A DNA stretch of 57,397 nt from an uncultured Christensenellaceae bacterium (GCA_910588645.1 CAJUOY010000011.1:1-57397); one strand, 5' to 3'. Counted from the stretch's first letter, positions 1 to 8,394 are shown. Translations and numbers: made by a program. Notes: a model not told the origin generated them from the letters alone.

Positions 1-70
1 TAAGCCGTCTTAAAATTTTTTTATAACTTTTTTGCATTATTTACTTGACAATTCATTCTTTACCAAATAA

Positions 71-99
71 AAAAGGACGATTGCGCCAACCGTCCTTTT
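71..99 (-). terminator. Rho-independent terminator of lepB
   Basis: On the minus strand a 9-bp stem AAAAGGACG / CGTCCTTTT with an 11-nt loop is followed by TTATTT. It overlaps the lepB stop codon, so translation end and transcript end coincide. Confidence 0.8.
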
Positions 100-766
100 A
101 ACCGTCTATCCCCTTGACTTTTACGTTTACTCCGAAAAACGAGGGAATATCGAAATGAAAAAATTTATAAAAAGCCGTAATTCCTTTTTTATGTTCGACA
201 GACCAGTCGGTTACCACGCCGTATAACCTATCATAACCGAAATCCCCCAACTCGCGGCTGTCTATACTTACGTCCCTGTTATCGCCCAACAGAAACATAC
301 AGCCCTCTTTTACAAGATGACCTTCCTCTATTACCTTGCCGTTATCCCTGGGGAAATTATTGCGCTGGGGATTTTGCCTGTTGTTTGGATCTACGTAATC
401 CTCTTCGACAGCAACAAACTCCTCGCTGTCGGCATACTGTATCCACAGCTTGCCGTTGATTATCTTCACTCTGTCGCCGCCCTTTGCAATTACGCGTTTT
501 ATATAGAGCGTTTGCTCGTCCTTGTAGACAACCGCAATATCGCCGTAGTCGGGTACTGCGTTAAGCTTTACGTACACGTAATCGCCGCCGTACTTATCCT
601 CTTCTGTCGCTCCTATAAGCGTATTGCACATAGAACTTTGAACTACGTAAATGCCTTTGAACATAATTCCGAAGATAATTTCAAAAACAATGATAATCAA
701 AATGAGAGCAATTATCACGCTTAACAATATATTAAGTTTTGATTTTTTATTACCTTCTTTAATCAT
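98..766 (-). CDS. lepB: Signal peptidase I
   Basis: S26-family signal peptidase, 222 aa, which removes signal peptides from exported proteins at the outer face of the membrane. One N-terminal membrane segment lies at about residues 12-36. Catalytic Ser is S45 in QSSM, and the general-base Lys is K90 in YIKRVIAKGGD. The conserved GDNR (161-164) and DSR (169-171) box is present. Length fits the Gram-positive type. The box around the Ser reads CNT rather than the usual PT, a minor deviation. The ATG has no Shine-Dalgarno and lies about 5 nt from the predicted transcription start of a consensus promoter, so the mRNA may be effectively leaderless. It lies downstream of the U32 gene on the same strand but has its own promoter. 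Confidence 0.93.
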   Translation of the reverse strand: MIKEGNKKSKLNILLSVIIALILIIIVFEIIFGIMFKGIYVVQSSMCNTLIGATEEDKYGGDYVYVKLNAVPDYGDIAVVYKDEQTLYIKRVIAKGGDRVKIINGKLWIQYADSEEFVAVEEDYVDPNNRQNPQRNNFPRDNGKVIEEGHLVKEGCMFLLGDNRDVSIDSRELGDFGYDRLYGVVTDWSVEHKKGITAFYKFFHFDIPSFFGVNVKVKGIDG

Positions 767-777
767 ATGACAAATAC

Positions 778-806
778 ATTATATTCAACGCGCGAAAAAA
801 TGTCAA
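778..806 (-). promoter_or_regulatory. Consensus sigma-A promoter of lepB
   Basis: TTGACA (806-801), 17-nt spacer, TATAAT (783-778), both perfect matches. The predicted start is near 771 and the lepB ATG is at 766. Confidence 0.85.
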
Positions 807-818
807 CAACGCGTTGAA
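784..818. repeat. Inverted repeat across the lepB promoter
   Basis: TTCAACGCG (784-792) and its perfect complement CGCGTTGAA (810-818) flank the -35 hexamer with a 17-nt gap. This could be an operator. No regulator is identifiable from sequence. Confidence 0.45.
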
Positions 819-844
819 ATGTCTGTGCTCAGCTCGCCCGAGCT

Positions 845-2038
845 TCATTTTCTCCTTCTCAATATATCGCCGGCGGAAAAGCTATACGGACAGTTGATCC
901 TGTACTTTTCCTGAACGAGCTTACAGTCCGTCACCTCTTCGCCGCGGCTGTCGTACGCTCTTTCCACACGGAAAGCTTTGCCGAAGTCACGGCCGGGCGA
1001 TAGCGCTTCGAGAGTGTCGCCTACGGCGAATCTTCCGCGCATTTCCACTGTTATAAATCCGTCCGAACAGTCTAAAACGTTTGCTATATAATCGCAGTCG
1101 CCCTTTGCCTGACTGTCGCCGTAATTTACCGTTTGAGTATTCTCGCCAAGCGCGTACGCCGTAGTATAATCGCGGTGAGCGGCGGTTTTCAATTCGCGAG
1201 CGATCTCGTCGGTAAACCCGCCGTCCATACAGCGGCGGTAAGCGTTTATTACCGTCGCAAGATAGTACTCCGACTTCATACGACCTTCTATCTTAAACGA
1301 CGATACTCCCGCGATTTGCAGTTCCTTTAAATGCTCGCTCATATTGAGATCCTTAGAATTGAGCACGTATGAACCGCGACTGTCCTCTTCGAGATCGAGC
1401 CATCCGCTATCGGAAAGGCTGTCGCTCTTACGCAACCGGTACTTCCACCTGCACGCCTGTACGCATTCGCCGCTGTTGCTCCTGCGCCCCGCAAGATAAT
1501 CCGACAAAAGACATCTGCCCGAATAAGAAATACACATCGCGCCGTGAACGAACGCTTCCAGTTCCATTTCCGGAATGTAATCGTGAATTTCGGAAATTTC
1601 CTTTAAAGAGAGTTCGCGCGCAAGCACCGCCCTTGTGGCGCCCTGTTCGTACCAGAACTTTACAGCGTACTTATTAGTTAAATTTGCCTGAGTGGAAATA
1701 TGAATATCGAGCGCGGGCGCGGACTTTCTTGCCGCGGCAAAAACTCCGCTGTCGGAAATAATCGCGGCATCAGCCTCTACCGACTGTAAAAATGCGAAAT
1801 AGTCCTCCAAAAGCGACATATCCGCATTTTTTGCGAATACGTTTGCCGTAACGTATACCTTTTTACCACGCGCGTGAGCGTATTTTATACCCTCGCTCAA
1901 TTCCTCACGGGTGAAGTTGTCAGCAAACGAACGCAGGGAAAAATCTTTGCCGCCTACGTACACGGCGTCTGCGCCGAAGTACAGCGCTGTTTTAAGTTTT
2001 GCAATGTTGCCCGCAGGGGCAAGTAATTCCGTAACCAT
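845..2038 (-). CDS. U32-family protein, probable tRNA wobble-uridine hydroxylase (TrhP/YrrO-like)
   Basis: 397-aa member of the collagenase-like peptidase U32 family. The family signature around residues 161-180 (FVHGAMC, then SGRCLLSD) is present. C169, C176, C192 and C196 have the four-Cys arrangement that binds an iron-sulfur cluster in characterised U32 members. In Bacillus, YrrN/YrrO (TrhP1/TrhP2) perform prephenate-dependent hydroxylation of U34 in tRNA, and their genes sit beside trmR. Here the trmR-like gene lies directly upstream (13-nt gap), so the tRNA role is favoured over proteolysis. Length matches YrrO rather than the shorter YrrN, and no second U32 gene is in the window. The start is an ATG with only a weak AAGAA ahead of it, so translational coupling is likely. 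No clear terminator follows. Confidence 0.85.
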   Translation of the reverse strand: MVTELLAPAGNIAKLKTALYFGADAVYVGGKDFSLRSFADNFTREELSEGIKYAHARGKKVYVTANVFAKNADMSLLEDYFAFLQSVEADAAIISDSGVFAAARKSAPALDIHISTQANLTNKYAVKFWYEQGATRAVLARELSLKEISEIHDYIPEMELEAFVHGAMCISYSGRCLLSDYLAGRRSNSGECVQACRWKYRLRKSDSLSDSGWLDLEEDSRGSYVLNSKDLNMSEHLKELQIAGVSSFKIEGRMKSEYYLATVINAYRRCMDGGFTDEIARELKTAAHRDYTTAYALGENTQTVNYGDSQAKGDCDYIANVLDCSDGFITVEMRGRFAVGDTLEALSPGRDFGKAFRVERAYDSRGEEVTDCKLVQEKYRINCPYSFSAGDILRRRK

Positions 2039-2051
2039 ATTCTTAATTCAA

Positions 2052-2717
2052 TTATTTTTTTACCGACATAGCGATTCCGTTGCCTACGTCCAATATAGTT
2101 GTATACAACTCGTCGTCATTTGTAACAGCCGAAATATATTCCTTTATGTGTTCCACAAGCATTTTGCGTTTTTTTGGAACTTCCTCCTCTCCCGTAACGT
2201 ACCCGAACAATAGGACGTCGTCCGCTATGAGTACGCCGCCCGTATTCATAAGCTCTTTCAGGCGGGGAAGATATTTGATATACTGAACCTTGGCGCAGTC
2301 CATAAATATGAAGTCGTAACGACCGTCAAGCTTGTTTAAAACCTCGCCGACGTCGCCTAAGATAGGATTTACCCGATCGGAAAGCCCCGCATTCTCAAAA
2401 TTTTGTTTGGCGCGATTGTAAAAATCAAGGTCGCGTTCTATAGTGGTCAAGTGAGCATCTGGACATATTTTTAGCATTACGGAGCCCGAAACGCCTATTG
2501 CGGCACCGAGCTCCAATATTTTGCGGGGTTTAACCGCGCTTAAAACCGTCTGTAAAAAGTTTAAAGATTCGTCGTCGGAAACGGGTATTTCCTTAGCAAA
2601 AGCGTATTCTCTCAACGCCGTTAAAGATCTGTCCAAAGAGGGTTTATTGAAAGCCGCCGTCCTTGTCCGTCGTTCGCCTTTTTCGGTATTTTTATGAGCG
2701 TAGGTATAGTTATCCAT
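2052..2717 (-). CDS. trmR: tRNA 5-hydroxyuridine methyltransferase (TrmR-like)
   Basis: 221-aa SAM-dependent O-methyltransferase of the family that also holds catechol O-methyltransferases. The SAM motif I is ELGAAIGVSG (69-78), the acidic loop ends TTIERD (91-96), and the post-IV motif is FIFMDCAK (137-143) followed by DD at 166-167, the metal-binding acidic pair. Bacillus TrmR (former YrrM, similar length) methylates 5-hydroxyuridine 34 of tRNA to 5-methoxyuridine. The adjacent U32 gene would make its substrate, which supports this assignment over a generic small-molecule O-methyltransferase. It starts 12 nt after the RNase J stop with no strong ribosome-binding site, so it is probably translated by coupling in an rnj-trmR-trhP operon. 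Confidence 0.85.
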   Translation of the reverse strand: MDNYTYAHKNTEKGERRTRTAAFNKPSLDRSLTALREYAFAKEIPVSDDESLNFLQTVLSAVKPRKILELGAAIGVSGSVMLKICPDAHLTTIERDLDFYNRAKQNFENAGLSDRVNPILGDVGEVLNKLDGRYDFIFMDCAKVQYIKYLPRLKELMNTGGVLIADDVLLFGYVTGEEEVPKKRKMLVEHIKEYISAVTNDDELYTTILDVGNGIAMSVKK

Positions 2718-2729
2718 AAATACTTAATT

Positions 2730-4655
2730 TCAGATCTCAACCACTACGGGCACAACCATAGGGGATTGTTTGGTCTTTTTCATAAGATAGTTGCGAAGAG
2801 AACGCTTTACCGCGCGTTTAAGTTCGTCCGTTCCGTTGCGCGCTATATCCACTCCGTCAATGGCGCGGTATATTACTTCTCGCATTTCCCTGTTGTAGTC
2901 CCTGTGGAAGTCGAACACGAAGCCCCTTGAATTTATCGCGGGCTCGCCCACCACCTCGCCGTTAGAAACGGCTATGGAGACGATAAACAACCCCTCTTCC
3001 GATAACTGGCGTCTGTCGTCTATGATCACGCTCGCCTTTTCGTCCTCGATACCCTCGCCGTCGATGAGACGGGAACCCGAGGGCACGCTTGCGATCTTTT
3101 TCATTTCACGGGAAGTGAGTTCGACGCAGTCGCCTATATCGGGAATAAATACTCTGCCGCTCGGCGTGCCGAGTTCTTCTGCAAGCTGACCGTGCTTTTT
3201 AAGATGACGATATTCGCCGTGTACGGGAATAAAAAATTTGGGCTTTAACAGCGTATGCATGATTTTATGCTCTTCTCGGCAGGCGTGACCTGAAACGTGA
3301 ATATTTTGCAAGCTCTCGTAAACGACGTCCGCGCCCTTGCGGTAGAGGTTGTTTATTACCCTGTAAACGAGTTTTTCATTGCCGGGTATAGGGGACGCGG
3401 ATATAATTACTGTATCGTTGTTGCCAACGGTAACCGAAGGATTATCGCCGTTTGCCATACGTGTAAGGGCGCTCATAGGCTCCCCCTGACTGCCTGTCGA
3501 AACTACAACAATTTCGCTGTCCCTCATATTCTTTATTTTCGAAACGTCAACAAGGACGTTTTCTGGAATTTTGATTTCGCCTATTTTTTCCGCCGCTTCC
3601 ACGACGTTAAGCATACTTCTTCCCGACAGCGCAACTTTACGCCTGTACTTTACTGCAAGATCTATTATCTGCTGTAACCTGTGCACGTTCGAAGCGAACG
3701 TGGCTATAATAAGTCTCCTGCGAACGTTCTCGTTGAACAGCCTGTCCAGCGTACTGCCTACTGTAGCTTCGCTCATAGTATAGCCCGGACGCTCTATATT
3801 GGTGCTTTCGCCCATATAGAGCAGCACGCCCTCCGCACCGAGTTTGCTTATGCTTTCAAGATCAATGGGCGCGCCCGCAACGGGAGTAAGATCTATCTTA
3901 TAGTCGCCGCTGTGGAAAATTACGCCCTGGGGCGTCTTTATGGCGAACGCAAGCGAACCGGCTATAGAGTGATTGACGTTTATAGCGCGGACGGAAAAAC
4001 ATCCAAGCTGTATCGTCTGATCGGGAGTGACAGTGATCTCTTTAACGTCGTTGAGCCTGTGTTCCCTGAGCTTATTGTCTACGAGCGCAAGCGTAAGCTT
4101 GGTACCTATCACGGGAACTTTGAGTTCTTTTAAAAGATAGGGCACTCCGCCGATATGATCTTCGTGTCCGTGAGTTAAAATAAGTCCGCGGATTTTTTTT
4201 GCGTTCTCCAAAAGATAGGTAATATCGGGAACAATAAGGTCGAACCCGGGAGTTTCATCCGTGGGGAATATCGCGCCCGCATCTATAATTATTATGTCGT
4301 CGCCGCATTCCAGCGCGGTCATATTTTTGCCTATTTCTCCCACGCCGCCCAAAAATACGATCTTTACGGATTTGTTCTTGCTGCCCTTGCGGTTGGGTTT
4401 TACGGGATATTCGGGCTTAACCTTATCGTTTTCCTGCTTGCGGCGGGATTTCTTTACCGCAACGGAAACTTCGGGCGAAGGCGTGCGTACGTTCTTTTCG
4501 CGACGAGGCCCTTCGCCTTTGCCACCGCGCTTTTTAGGGTTATTCTTCAAAGTTTTTTCTTCCGTAATAACTTTGCCTTCCGCACGGTTATCCGTGCGGC
4601 GACGCCTTGACGGCAACTTTGCCGAAGGCGTGACTTTTTGTTTTTCGTTCTCCAA
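2730..4655 (-). CDS. rnj: Ribonuclease J with long basic N-terminal extension
   Basis: 641-aa metallo-beta-lactamase/beta-CASP nuclease, the 5'-3' exo- and endonuclease of Firmicute mRNA decay and rRNA maturation. Residues from about 96 form the catalytic core: HGHEDH (162-167) binds the two metals, followed by NHSIAGS, HSGDYKID, the beta-CASP HVSGHA and PVHGEYRHL motifs. The first 95 residues are an extra Lys/Arg-rich disordered segment absent from typical 555-aa RNase J, and could bind RNA or partners. The initiation codon is TTG at 4655 with GGAG 8 nt upstream; no ATG competes nearby. It heads an operon with trmR and the U32 gene. Confidence 0.93.
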   Translation of the reverse strand: MENEKQKVTPSAKLPSRRRRTDNRAEGKVITEEKTLKNNPKKRGGKGEGPRREKNVRTPSPEVSVAVKKSRRKQENDKVKPEYPVKPNRKGSKNKSVKIVFLGGVGEIGKNMTALECGDDIIIIDAGAIFPTDETPGFDLIVPDITYLLENAKKIRGLILTHGHEDHIGGVPYLLKELKVPVIGTKLTLALVDNKLREHRLNDVKEITVTPDQTIQLGCFSVRAINVNHSIAGSLAFAIKTPQGVIFHSGDYKIDLTPVAGAPIDLESISKLGAEGVLLYMGESTNIERPGYTMSEATVGSTLDRLFNENVRRRLIIATFASNVHRLQQIIDLAVKYRRKVALSGRSMLNVVEAAEKIGEIKIPENVLVDVSKIKNMRDSEIVVVSTGSQGEPMSALTRMANGDNPSVTVGNNDTVIISASPIPGNEKLVYRVINNLYRKGADVVYESLQNIHVSGHACREEHKIMHTLLKPKFFIPVHGEYRHLKKHGQLAEELGTPSGRVFIPDIGDCVELTSREMKKIASVPSGSRLIDGEGIEDEKASVIIDDRRQLSEEGLFIVSIAVSNGEVVGEPAINSRGFVFDFHRDYNREMREVIYRAIDGVDIARNGTDELKRAVKRSLRNYLMKKTKQSPMVVPVVVEI

Positions 4656-4681
4656 AATCTGTCTCCGATAATTTATTAAAC

Positions 4682-4710
4682 TATATACTTAAATTAAAAG
4701 GGGTTGACAA
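4682..4710 (-). promoter_or_regulatory. Candidate promoter of rnj operon
   Basis: TTGTCA (4710-4705), 17 nt, TATATA (4687-4682). The -35 lies inside the hairpin that ends the upstream gene, so terminator and promoter overlap. The -10 is a partial match. Confidence 0.4.
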
Positions 4711-4720
4711 AATCAACCCC
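4696..4720 (-). terminator. Terminator of the 4729-7779 gene
   Basis: On the minus strand GGGGTTGA-TTTTG-TCAACCCC followed by TTTTAATTT, shortly after the stop codon. Confidence 0.8.
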
Positions 4721-4728
4721 CGCTGTTT

Positions 4729-7700
4729 TTATTTATTCTTGCGGACGTCTTTTACAAGTCCGTCTTCAATAAGCTCTTCCATACTTTCGTAAGGATACAT
4801 TGCCGCATAATCGCGCTCGGGTACGTTTCTCTTTATGCCTTCGCGCGCCGCAAGCATTTCGTCAATGAGCCTTATAGCCTTTTTAACGCCGCGAGGGCTC
4901 TTTATTTTGATCATCATAGGAGTTCCGGCAACCGACTTGTTATCCGATACGTCCTTGTGATGATATACGGAAATTTCGTGCGTTTGCGGATCGAGAGCAA
5001 GATACAATACAAGCGTCTTGCCGCGGATCTTGAAACGAGCGATTGTTTCCCTGCCCTTGTGGAAACGTTCCGCACCCCAAGCGATATTGGAATTGACCTT
5101 TCTGTAACTCAAAAGAGCGTTTCTTACTTCGCCGTAATACTTTTTCTGATCGTCGGTACTCTGAATAATCCTTGCAATAAAACTGCGGTTAAAACGCATC
5201 ATATTGGCAAAGTCTACTCCGCCGGGAAGTTCTTCCGTTTCTTCGTCACTTTCGCTTTCTTCCTCGGTTTCGTCATCCTCGTCATCGTCGTCTATAATCA
5301 ACGCGGCCGAACCATAAGCCGCCGCAATTTCATCTTTTGCGGTCTGCTCTGTAATAACTTCGGGTTCTTCGGTTATTTCTTCCTCGACAATCTCCTCGGG
5401 CTCTTCGGTTATTTCTTCCTCGACGATCTCCTCGGGTTCTTCGGTTATTTCTTCCTCGACGATCTCCTCGGGTTCTTCGATTACTTCTTCCTCGACAATC
5501 TCCTCGGGCTCTTCGGTTATTTCTTCCTCGACGATCTCTTCGGGCTCTTCGGTTACTTCTTCCTCAACGATCTCCTCGGGCTCTTCGACTACTTCTTCCT
5601 CGACGATCTCCTCGGGCTCTTCGACTACTTCTTCCTCGACGATCTCTTCGGGCTCTTCGACTACTTCTTCCTCGACGATCTCCTCGGGCTCTTCGACTAC
5701 TTCTTCTTCGACGATCTCTTCGGGTTCTTCGACTACTTTTTCTTCGACGATCTCTTCGGGTTCTTCTTCATCGTAGTCCTGAGTTACGTCAATAAGATCG
5801 GAGACGGTTACAAGATCGTCGTACGTATTGTAATCTTCGTACGCGGAATAAGTGTCGTTAACCGTTTCGGTAACGGTTTCCTGAGGTTGCTCGCTTCTAA
5901 CTATCAAAGCACCGCTCAAAAGGAGTTCTTTGATTTCCTCGATCTCTTTATTGAGTTTAGTAATCTGTTCGTCAATAGCGTTTACTTCTTCATCCAGCGT
6001 GCCGACGTCATTATTCAATACGCCGATTTTACCGTCCAACACCTCGAACGCTTCATCGGTAGTTTTACATATTTTCTCAGAAACACTGTCAGAAACGCGG
6101 TCGAGTCCTTCATCGTCAAGAACGACTTCATAGTCGTTGTCTTCCTGCGACGCTATAATCCTATCGGAAATCGACTGGGTAAGCGCGTCGTGATCGATTG
6201 CGGGAAGGGCGCTGATAACCTGTTCTGCAACTTTATCCGCAATATCGTCCGTATCAAACTCGGGAAGATAATTGGAAAGAACGGCCGCGGCCTTTTCTGC
6301 AATGGTCTCTTCGTTGATTGCGGCAACGTTGATTTTCTCGGAAATTTTTGCCGCCATATCGTCGTAATCGGGCTCTTCCTCGCTCACTTCCGCAATTATG
6401 TCGTGGAGTTTTTCAGCAACGGTATCCGCAATTTTTTCATAATCGAATTTACCGCAGATCTCCTTAGCAAGAGAAGCGCAGCCCTCGTCGTCGACGAGAA
6501 TTTCGAAATCTTCGGCTTTAAGAGAACCTACTCTGAGCGCTATCGCGTCGGCAAGCTCGGCCTCGTTGACGTCGTATTCAAACGGTACGTTAGATTCGGC
6601 GTACGACGTTTGGCTGACCTCGGGAACGGAAATTTTCTCCGCAACCTTCTCCGCCAAAAGATCGTAGTCGAAGTTTACAACGTACTGCTCGGGAATAACA
6701 AGTTTTTCCGCTAAGCGGGACGCTACAAATTCGCTGTCTATGACGCCTAAACCGATGGAACTTGCAACTCTCTGCGCAAGGTATTCGTAATCGACGTTGG
6801 CTGTCGTGATCTTTTCGGAAATTTTTCCGACGATATAGTCGTTGTCAAGAGCAACGGTCATATCGGGCACGGCGATTTTATCGGCAACTCTGCCCGAAAG
6901 ATACTCATAATCGAAATCCATTTCCGCCTGCATAGGAGGAATTATAATCTGCTCGGCTATGCGGGATGCGATATAGTCGGGAGAGTATACTTCCTGCGCC
7001 GGCATACGCGAAACAACCTTATCGGCAATCTCGTCGCTGTTGATTTCGGGAAGTTTATCTATCGTGATAAGGACTGCTATCTTCTGCGCTATCGTATCGT
7101 AATCGATAGCGGGCGCGCCATAAGGCTGTGCGGACATTGCCGTCTGAGTCTGAGGCATACGCAATGCAAGCTTATCGGCCAAGAGATCGTAATCGATAAC
7201 AGGCTGTACCGCGGCGGGATAAACCTGCTGCGCGGGCATACGCGCAGCCAGCTTTTCCGCAAGAAGATCGTAATCGACGGGCGCTTGCGCGGGGGCGTAA
7301 GCAGTTCCCTGATACGGTCTTGCCTGAACGGAGTTTTCCGCCATACGTTTTGCGAGCTTGTCCGCAAGACGATCGTAGTCTATTTCCGCAACCGACGGCT
7401 GCGAAGCTTCCGAAGCGGCTTTGCCGTAAGACTTTTCGCCTTCCTCGATAAGTTCTTTAAGCTCGTTGAATTTTTCCGAAATATTATCGAAAATACTCGC
7501 GCTCTGAACTGCAAGATAATTGAGTTCGCGCCTCAAAGATTCGCATTCGTCGCCCAGCGCGGTATGAATGGCCTCGCTCTGAACGCAAATACGCTCCAAC
7601 TCCTGCTTGCCCGAAGCAATGCCGTTAAGCACGCTGCGAATGTCGGCGCCGGCGGCAGCCGCCATATCCAACATTTCGTCGGCTTTGGCGGATATTATTT

Positions 7701-7779
7701 TTTCGCTTTCGAGAATAGCTTCAACCCCGTTGGAGGGTTGAGCGGGTTTAGGCGAGTTATCTCTTTTATTTTCGGCCAT
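4729..7779 (-). CDS. Large repeat protein: amphipathic-helix repeats, acidic repeats, conserved C-terminal domain
   Basis: 1016 aa, function unknown. No signal peptide or membrane segment is visible, so it is probably cytoplasmic. Residues 1-125 look helical or coiled-coil. From about 130 to 570 there are about nineteen degenerate copies of an amphipathic motif like YDLLAEKLAARM separated by 15-40 residues. A coiled-coil stretch follows (about 585-625). Residues about 670-812 are eleven and a half copies of the 12-mer EEPEEIVEEEVV. The last about 155 residues form a compact basic domain beginning near FANMMRFNRSF, containing WGAERFHKGRETIARFKIRG and LYLALDP. Similar C-terminal domains seem to recur in clostridial proteins, but I cannot name the family. 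Start ATG has GAGGTGG 6 nt upstream. Monocistronic, with its own promoter and terminator. Confidence 0.85.
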   Translation of the reverse strand: MAENKRDNSPKPAQPSNGVEAILESEKIISAKADEMLDMAAAAGADIRSVLNGIASGKQELERICVQSEAIHTALGDECESLRRELNYLAVQSASIFDNISEKFNELKELIEEGEKSYGKAASEASQPSVAEIDYDRLADKLAKRMAENSVQARPYQGTAYAPAQAPVDYDLLAEKLAARMPAQQVYPAAVQPVIDYDLLADKLALRMPQTQTAMSAQPYGAPAIDYDTIAQKIAVLITIDKLPEINSDEIADKVVSRMPAQEVYSPDYIASRIAEQIIIPPMQAEMDFDYEYLSGRVADKIAVPDMTVALDNDYIVGKISEKITTANVDYEYLAQRVASSIGLGVIDSEFVASRLAEKLVIPEQYVVNFDYDLLAEKVAEKISVPEVSQTSYAESNVPFEYDVNEAELADAIALRVGSLKAEDFEILVDDEGCASLAKEICGKFDYEKIADTVAEKLHDIIAEVSEEEPDYDDMAAKISEKINVAAINEETIAEKAAAVLSNYLPEFDTDDIADKVAEQVISALPAIDHDALTQSISDRIIASQEDNDYEVVLDDEGLDRVSDSVSEKICKTTDEAFEVLDGKIGVLNNDVGTLDEEVNAIDEQITKLNKEIEEIKELLLSGALIVRSEQPQETVTETVNDTYSAYEDYNTYDDLVTVSDLIDVTQDYDEEEPEEIVEEKVVEEPEEIVEEEVVEEPEEIVEEEVVEEPEEIVEEEVVEEPEEIVEEEVVEEPEEIVEEEVTEEPEEIVEEEITEEPEEIVEEEVIEEPEEIVEEEITEEPEEIVEEEITEEPEEIVEEEITEEPEVITEQTAKDEIAAAYGSAALIIDDDDEDDETEEESESDEETEELPGGVDFANMMRFNRSFIARIIQSTDDQKKYYGEVRNALLSYRKVNSNIAWGAERFHKGRETIARFKIRGKTLVLYLALDPQTHEISVYHHKDVSDNKSVAGTPMMIKIKSPRGVKKAIRLIDEMLAAREGIKRNVPERDYAAMYPYESMEELIEDGLVKDVRKNK
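5345..5770 (-). repeat. 36-bp tandem coding repeat
   Basis: Eleven full units and one partial unit of 36 bp encode the 12-mer EEPEEIVEEE plus two variable residues (VV, VT, IT or VI). Reading frame is kept throughout, so copy-number change would not break the gene. Units differ by scattered synonymous changes. Confidence 0.9.
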
Positions 7780-7841
7780 TTTCCACCTCGTAAGAGTAAT
7801 TTCGTAAAATAGTACCGTTTTATAAAAACGGGTTCTGTCTT

Positions 7842-7870
7842 AGTTTACACCATTTTTTATAAAAAGTAAA
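7842..7870 (-). promoter_or_regulatory. Candidate promoter of the repeat-protein gene
   Basis: TTTACT (7870-7865), 17 nt, TAAACT (7847-7842). Each hexamer matches four of six consensus bases. Leader about 70 nt. Confidence 0.35.
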
Positions 7871-8003
7871 TGATTATCCGCAAGTTTTTTGTGTTTATTT
7901 TCCGAAATTTTTGCGTAAACCCCAATATATGTTGGGACTAACGGGCTTTTACCGCCATTTTTCGACTCTTTATAAATACCTTTAAAAACTATCCTTAAAA
8001 GCC

Positions 8004-8033
8004 GTATAAAAGACCGTTTTACTGCTCATAATA
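8004..8033 (+). promoter_or_regulatory. Sigma-G-like (forespore) promoter
   Basis: GTATA (8004-8008), 18 nt, CATAATA (8027-8033) fits the published Bacillus sigma-G pattern GHATR-18-CATNHTA at every constrained base. No credible sigma-A -35 is correctly placed. The predicted start is near 8040, directly before the ribosome-binding site. Confidence 0.4.
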
Positions 8034-8057
8034 CATAAAAAAAGGAGCCGAATTTTT

Positions 8058-8225
8058 ATGGGCAAGAAGAAAAACAAAGTACCTAAAATTACCGAAGAGG
8101 AATATTACGCTTACGTTTCCGGACTTAAAAACGAAGCCTCGCTGTTCTCTGCCGACGGTAAAATAACTGTTCCTTCACCGCTTTTGATCGACAAAGAGCG
8201 CAAACCCAAACATAAAGATTTATAA
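8058..8225 (+). CDS. Small basic protein, 55 aa, possibly sporulation-expressed
   Basis: The reading frame starts at ATG 8058 with a strong AAAGGAG 7-11 nt upstream and ends at TAA 8225. The product begins MGKKKNKVPKITEEEYYAY and ends KERKPKHKDL: charged, Lys-rich at both ends, with a hydrophobic centre around VPSPLLID. I do not recognise it. It is not an alpha/beta-type SASP, since it lacks the GPR cleavage motif. Evidence that it is real: good ribosome-binding site, promoter, clean terminator 8 nt after the stop, and no overlap with another gene. The sigma-G-like promoter and nearby spoIVA suggest a forespore or spore protein. That is inference. Confidence 0.7.
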   Translation: MGKKKNKVPKITEEEYYAYVSGLKNEASLFSADGKITVPSPLLIDKERKPKHKDL

Positions 8226-8232
8226 AATTGTT

Positions 8233-8259
8233 AAAGGCGGGAATACCTTTCCCGCCTTT
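8233..8259. terminator. Bidirectional terminator
   Basis: Stem AAAGGCGGG / CCCGCCTTT with a 9-nt loop, followed on the plus strand by ATATTTT. It ends the 55-codon gene and could also stop spoIVA transcripts from the other side. Confidence 0.8.
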
Positions 8260-8394
8260 ATATTTTGCAAATCATCACCCGCGCCGCTTTATCGGAAAAC
8301 CTTTTTTCCCGACGCGGATAACGTCCCTTGCTTACTATATTTATTCACTTGCCCTGCGATTTATGACAATTATTTATAAACTACAGGGTGAATT

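Noticed and set aside
1..70. Promoter or gene at the left edge
   Set aside because: AT-rich with a TTGACA on the plus strand at 45-50, but no -10 at proper spacing and no coding frame; left unassigned.
5345..5770. 36-bp repeats considered as a CRISPR array
   Set aside because: The units are directly adjacent without spacers and keep a reading frame, so this is a coding tandem repeat.
4957..6714. A 585-codon open frame on the plus strand, Phe/Leu/Asp-rich
   Set aside because: It is the antisense of the acidic and amphipathic repeats of the real minus-strand gene. It has no ribosome-binding site, and its composition (FGYFFLDDLLG repeats) is a by-product of the GAAGAG codons opposite.
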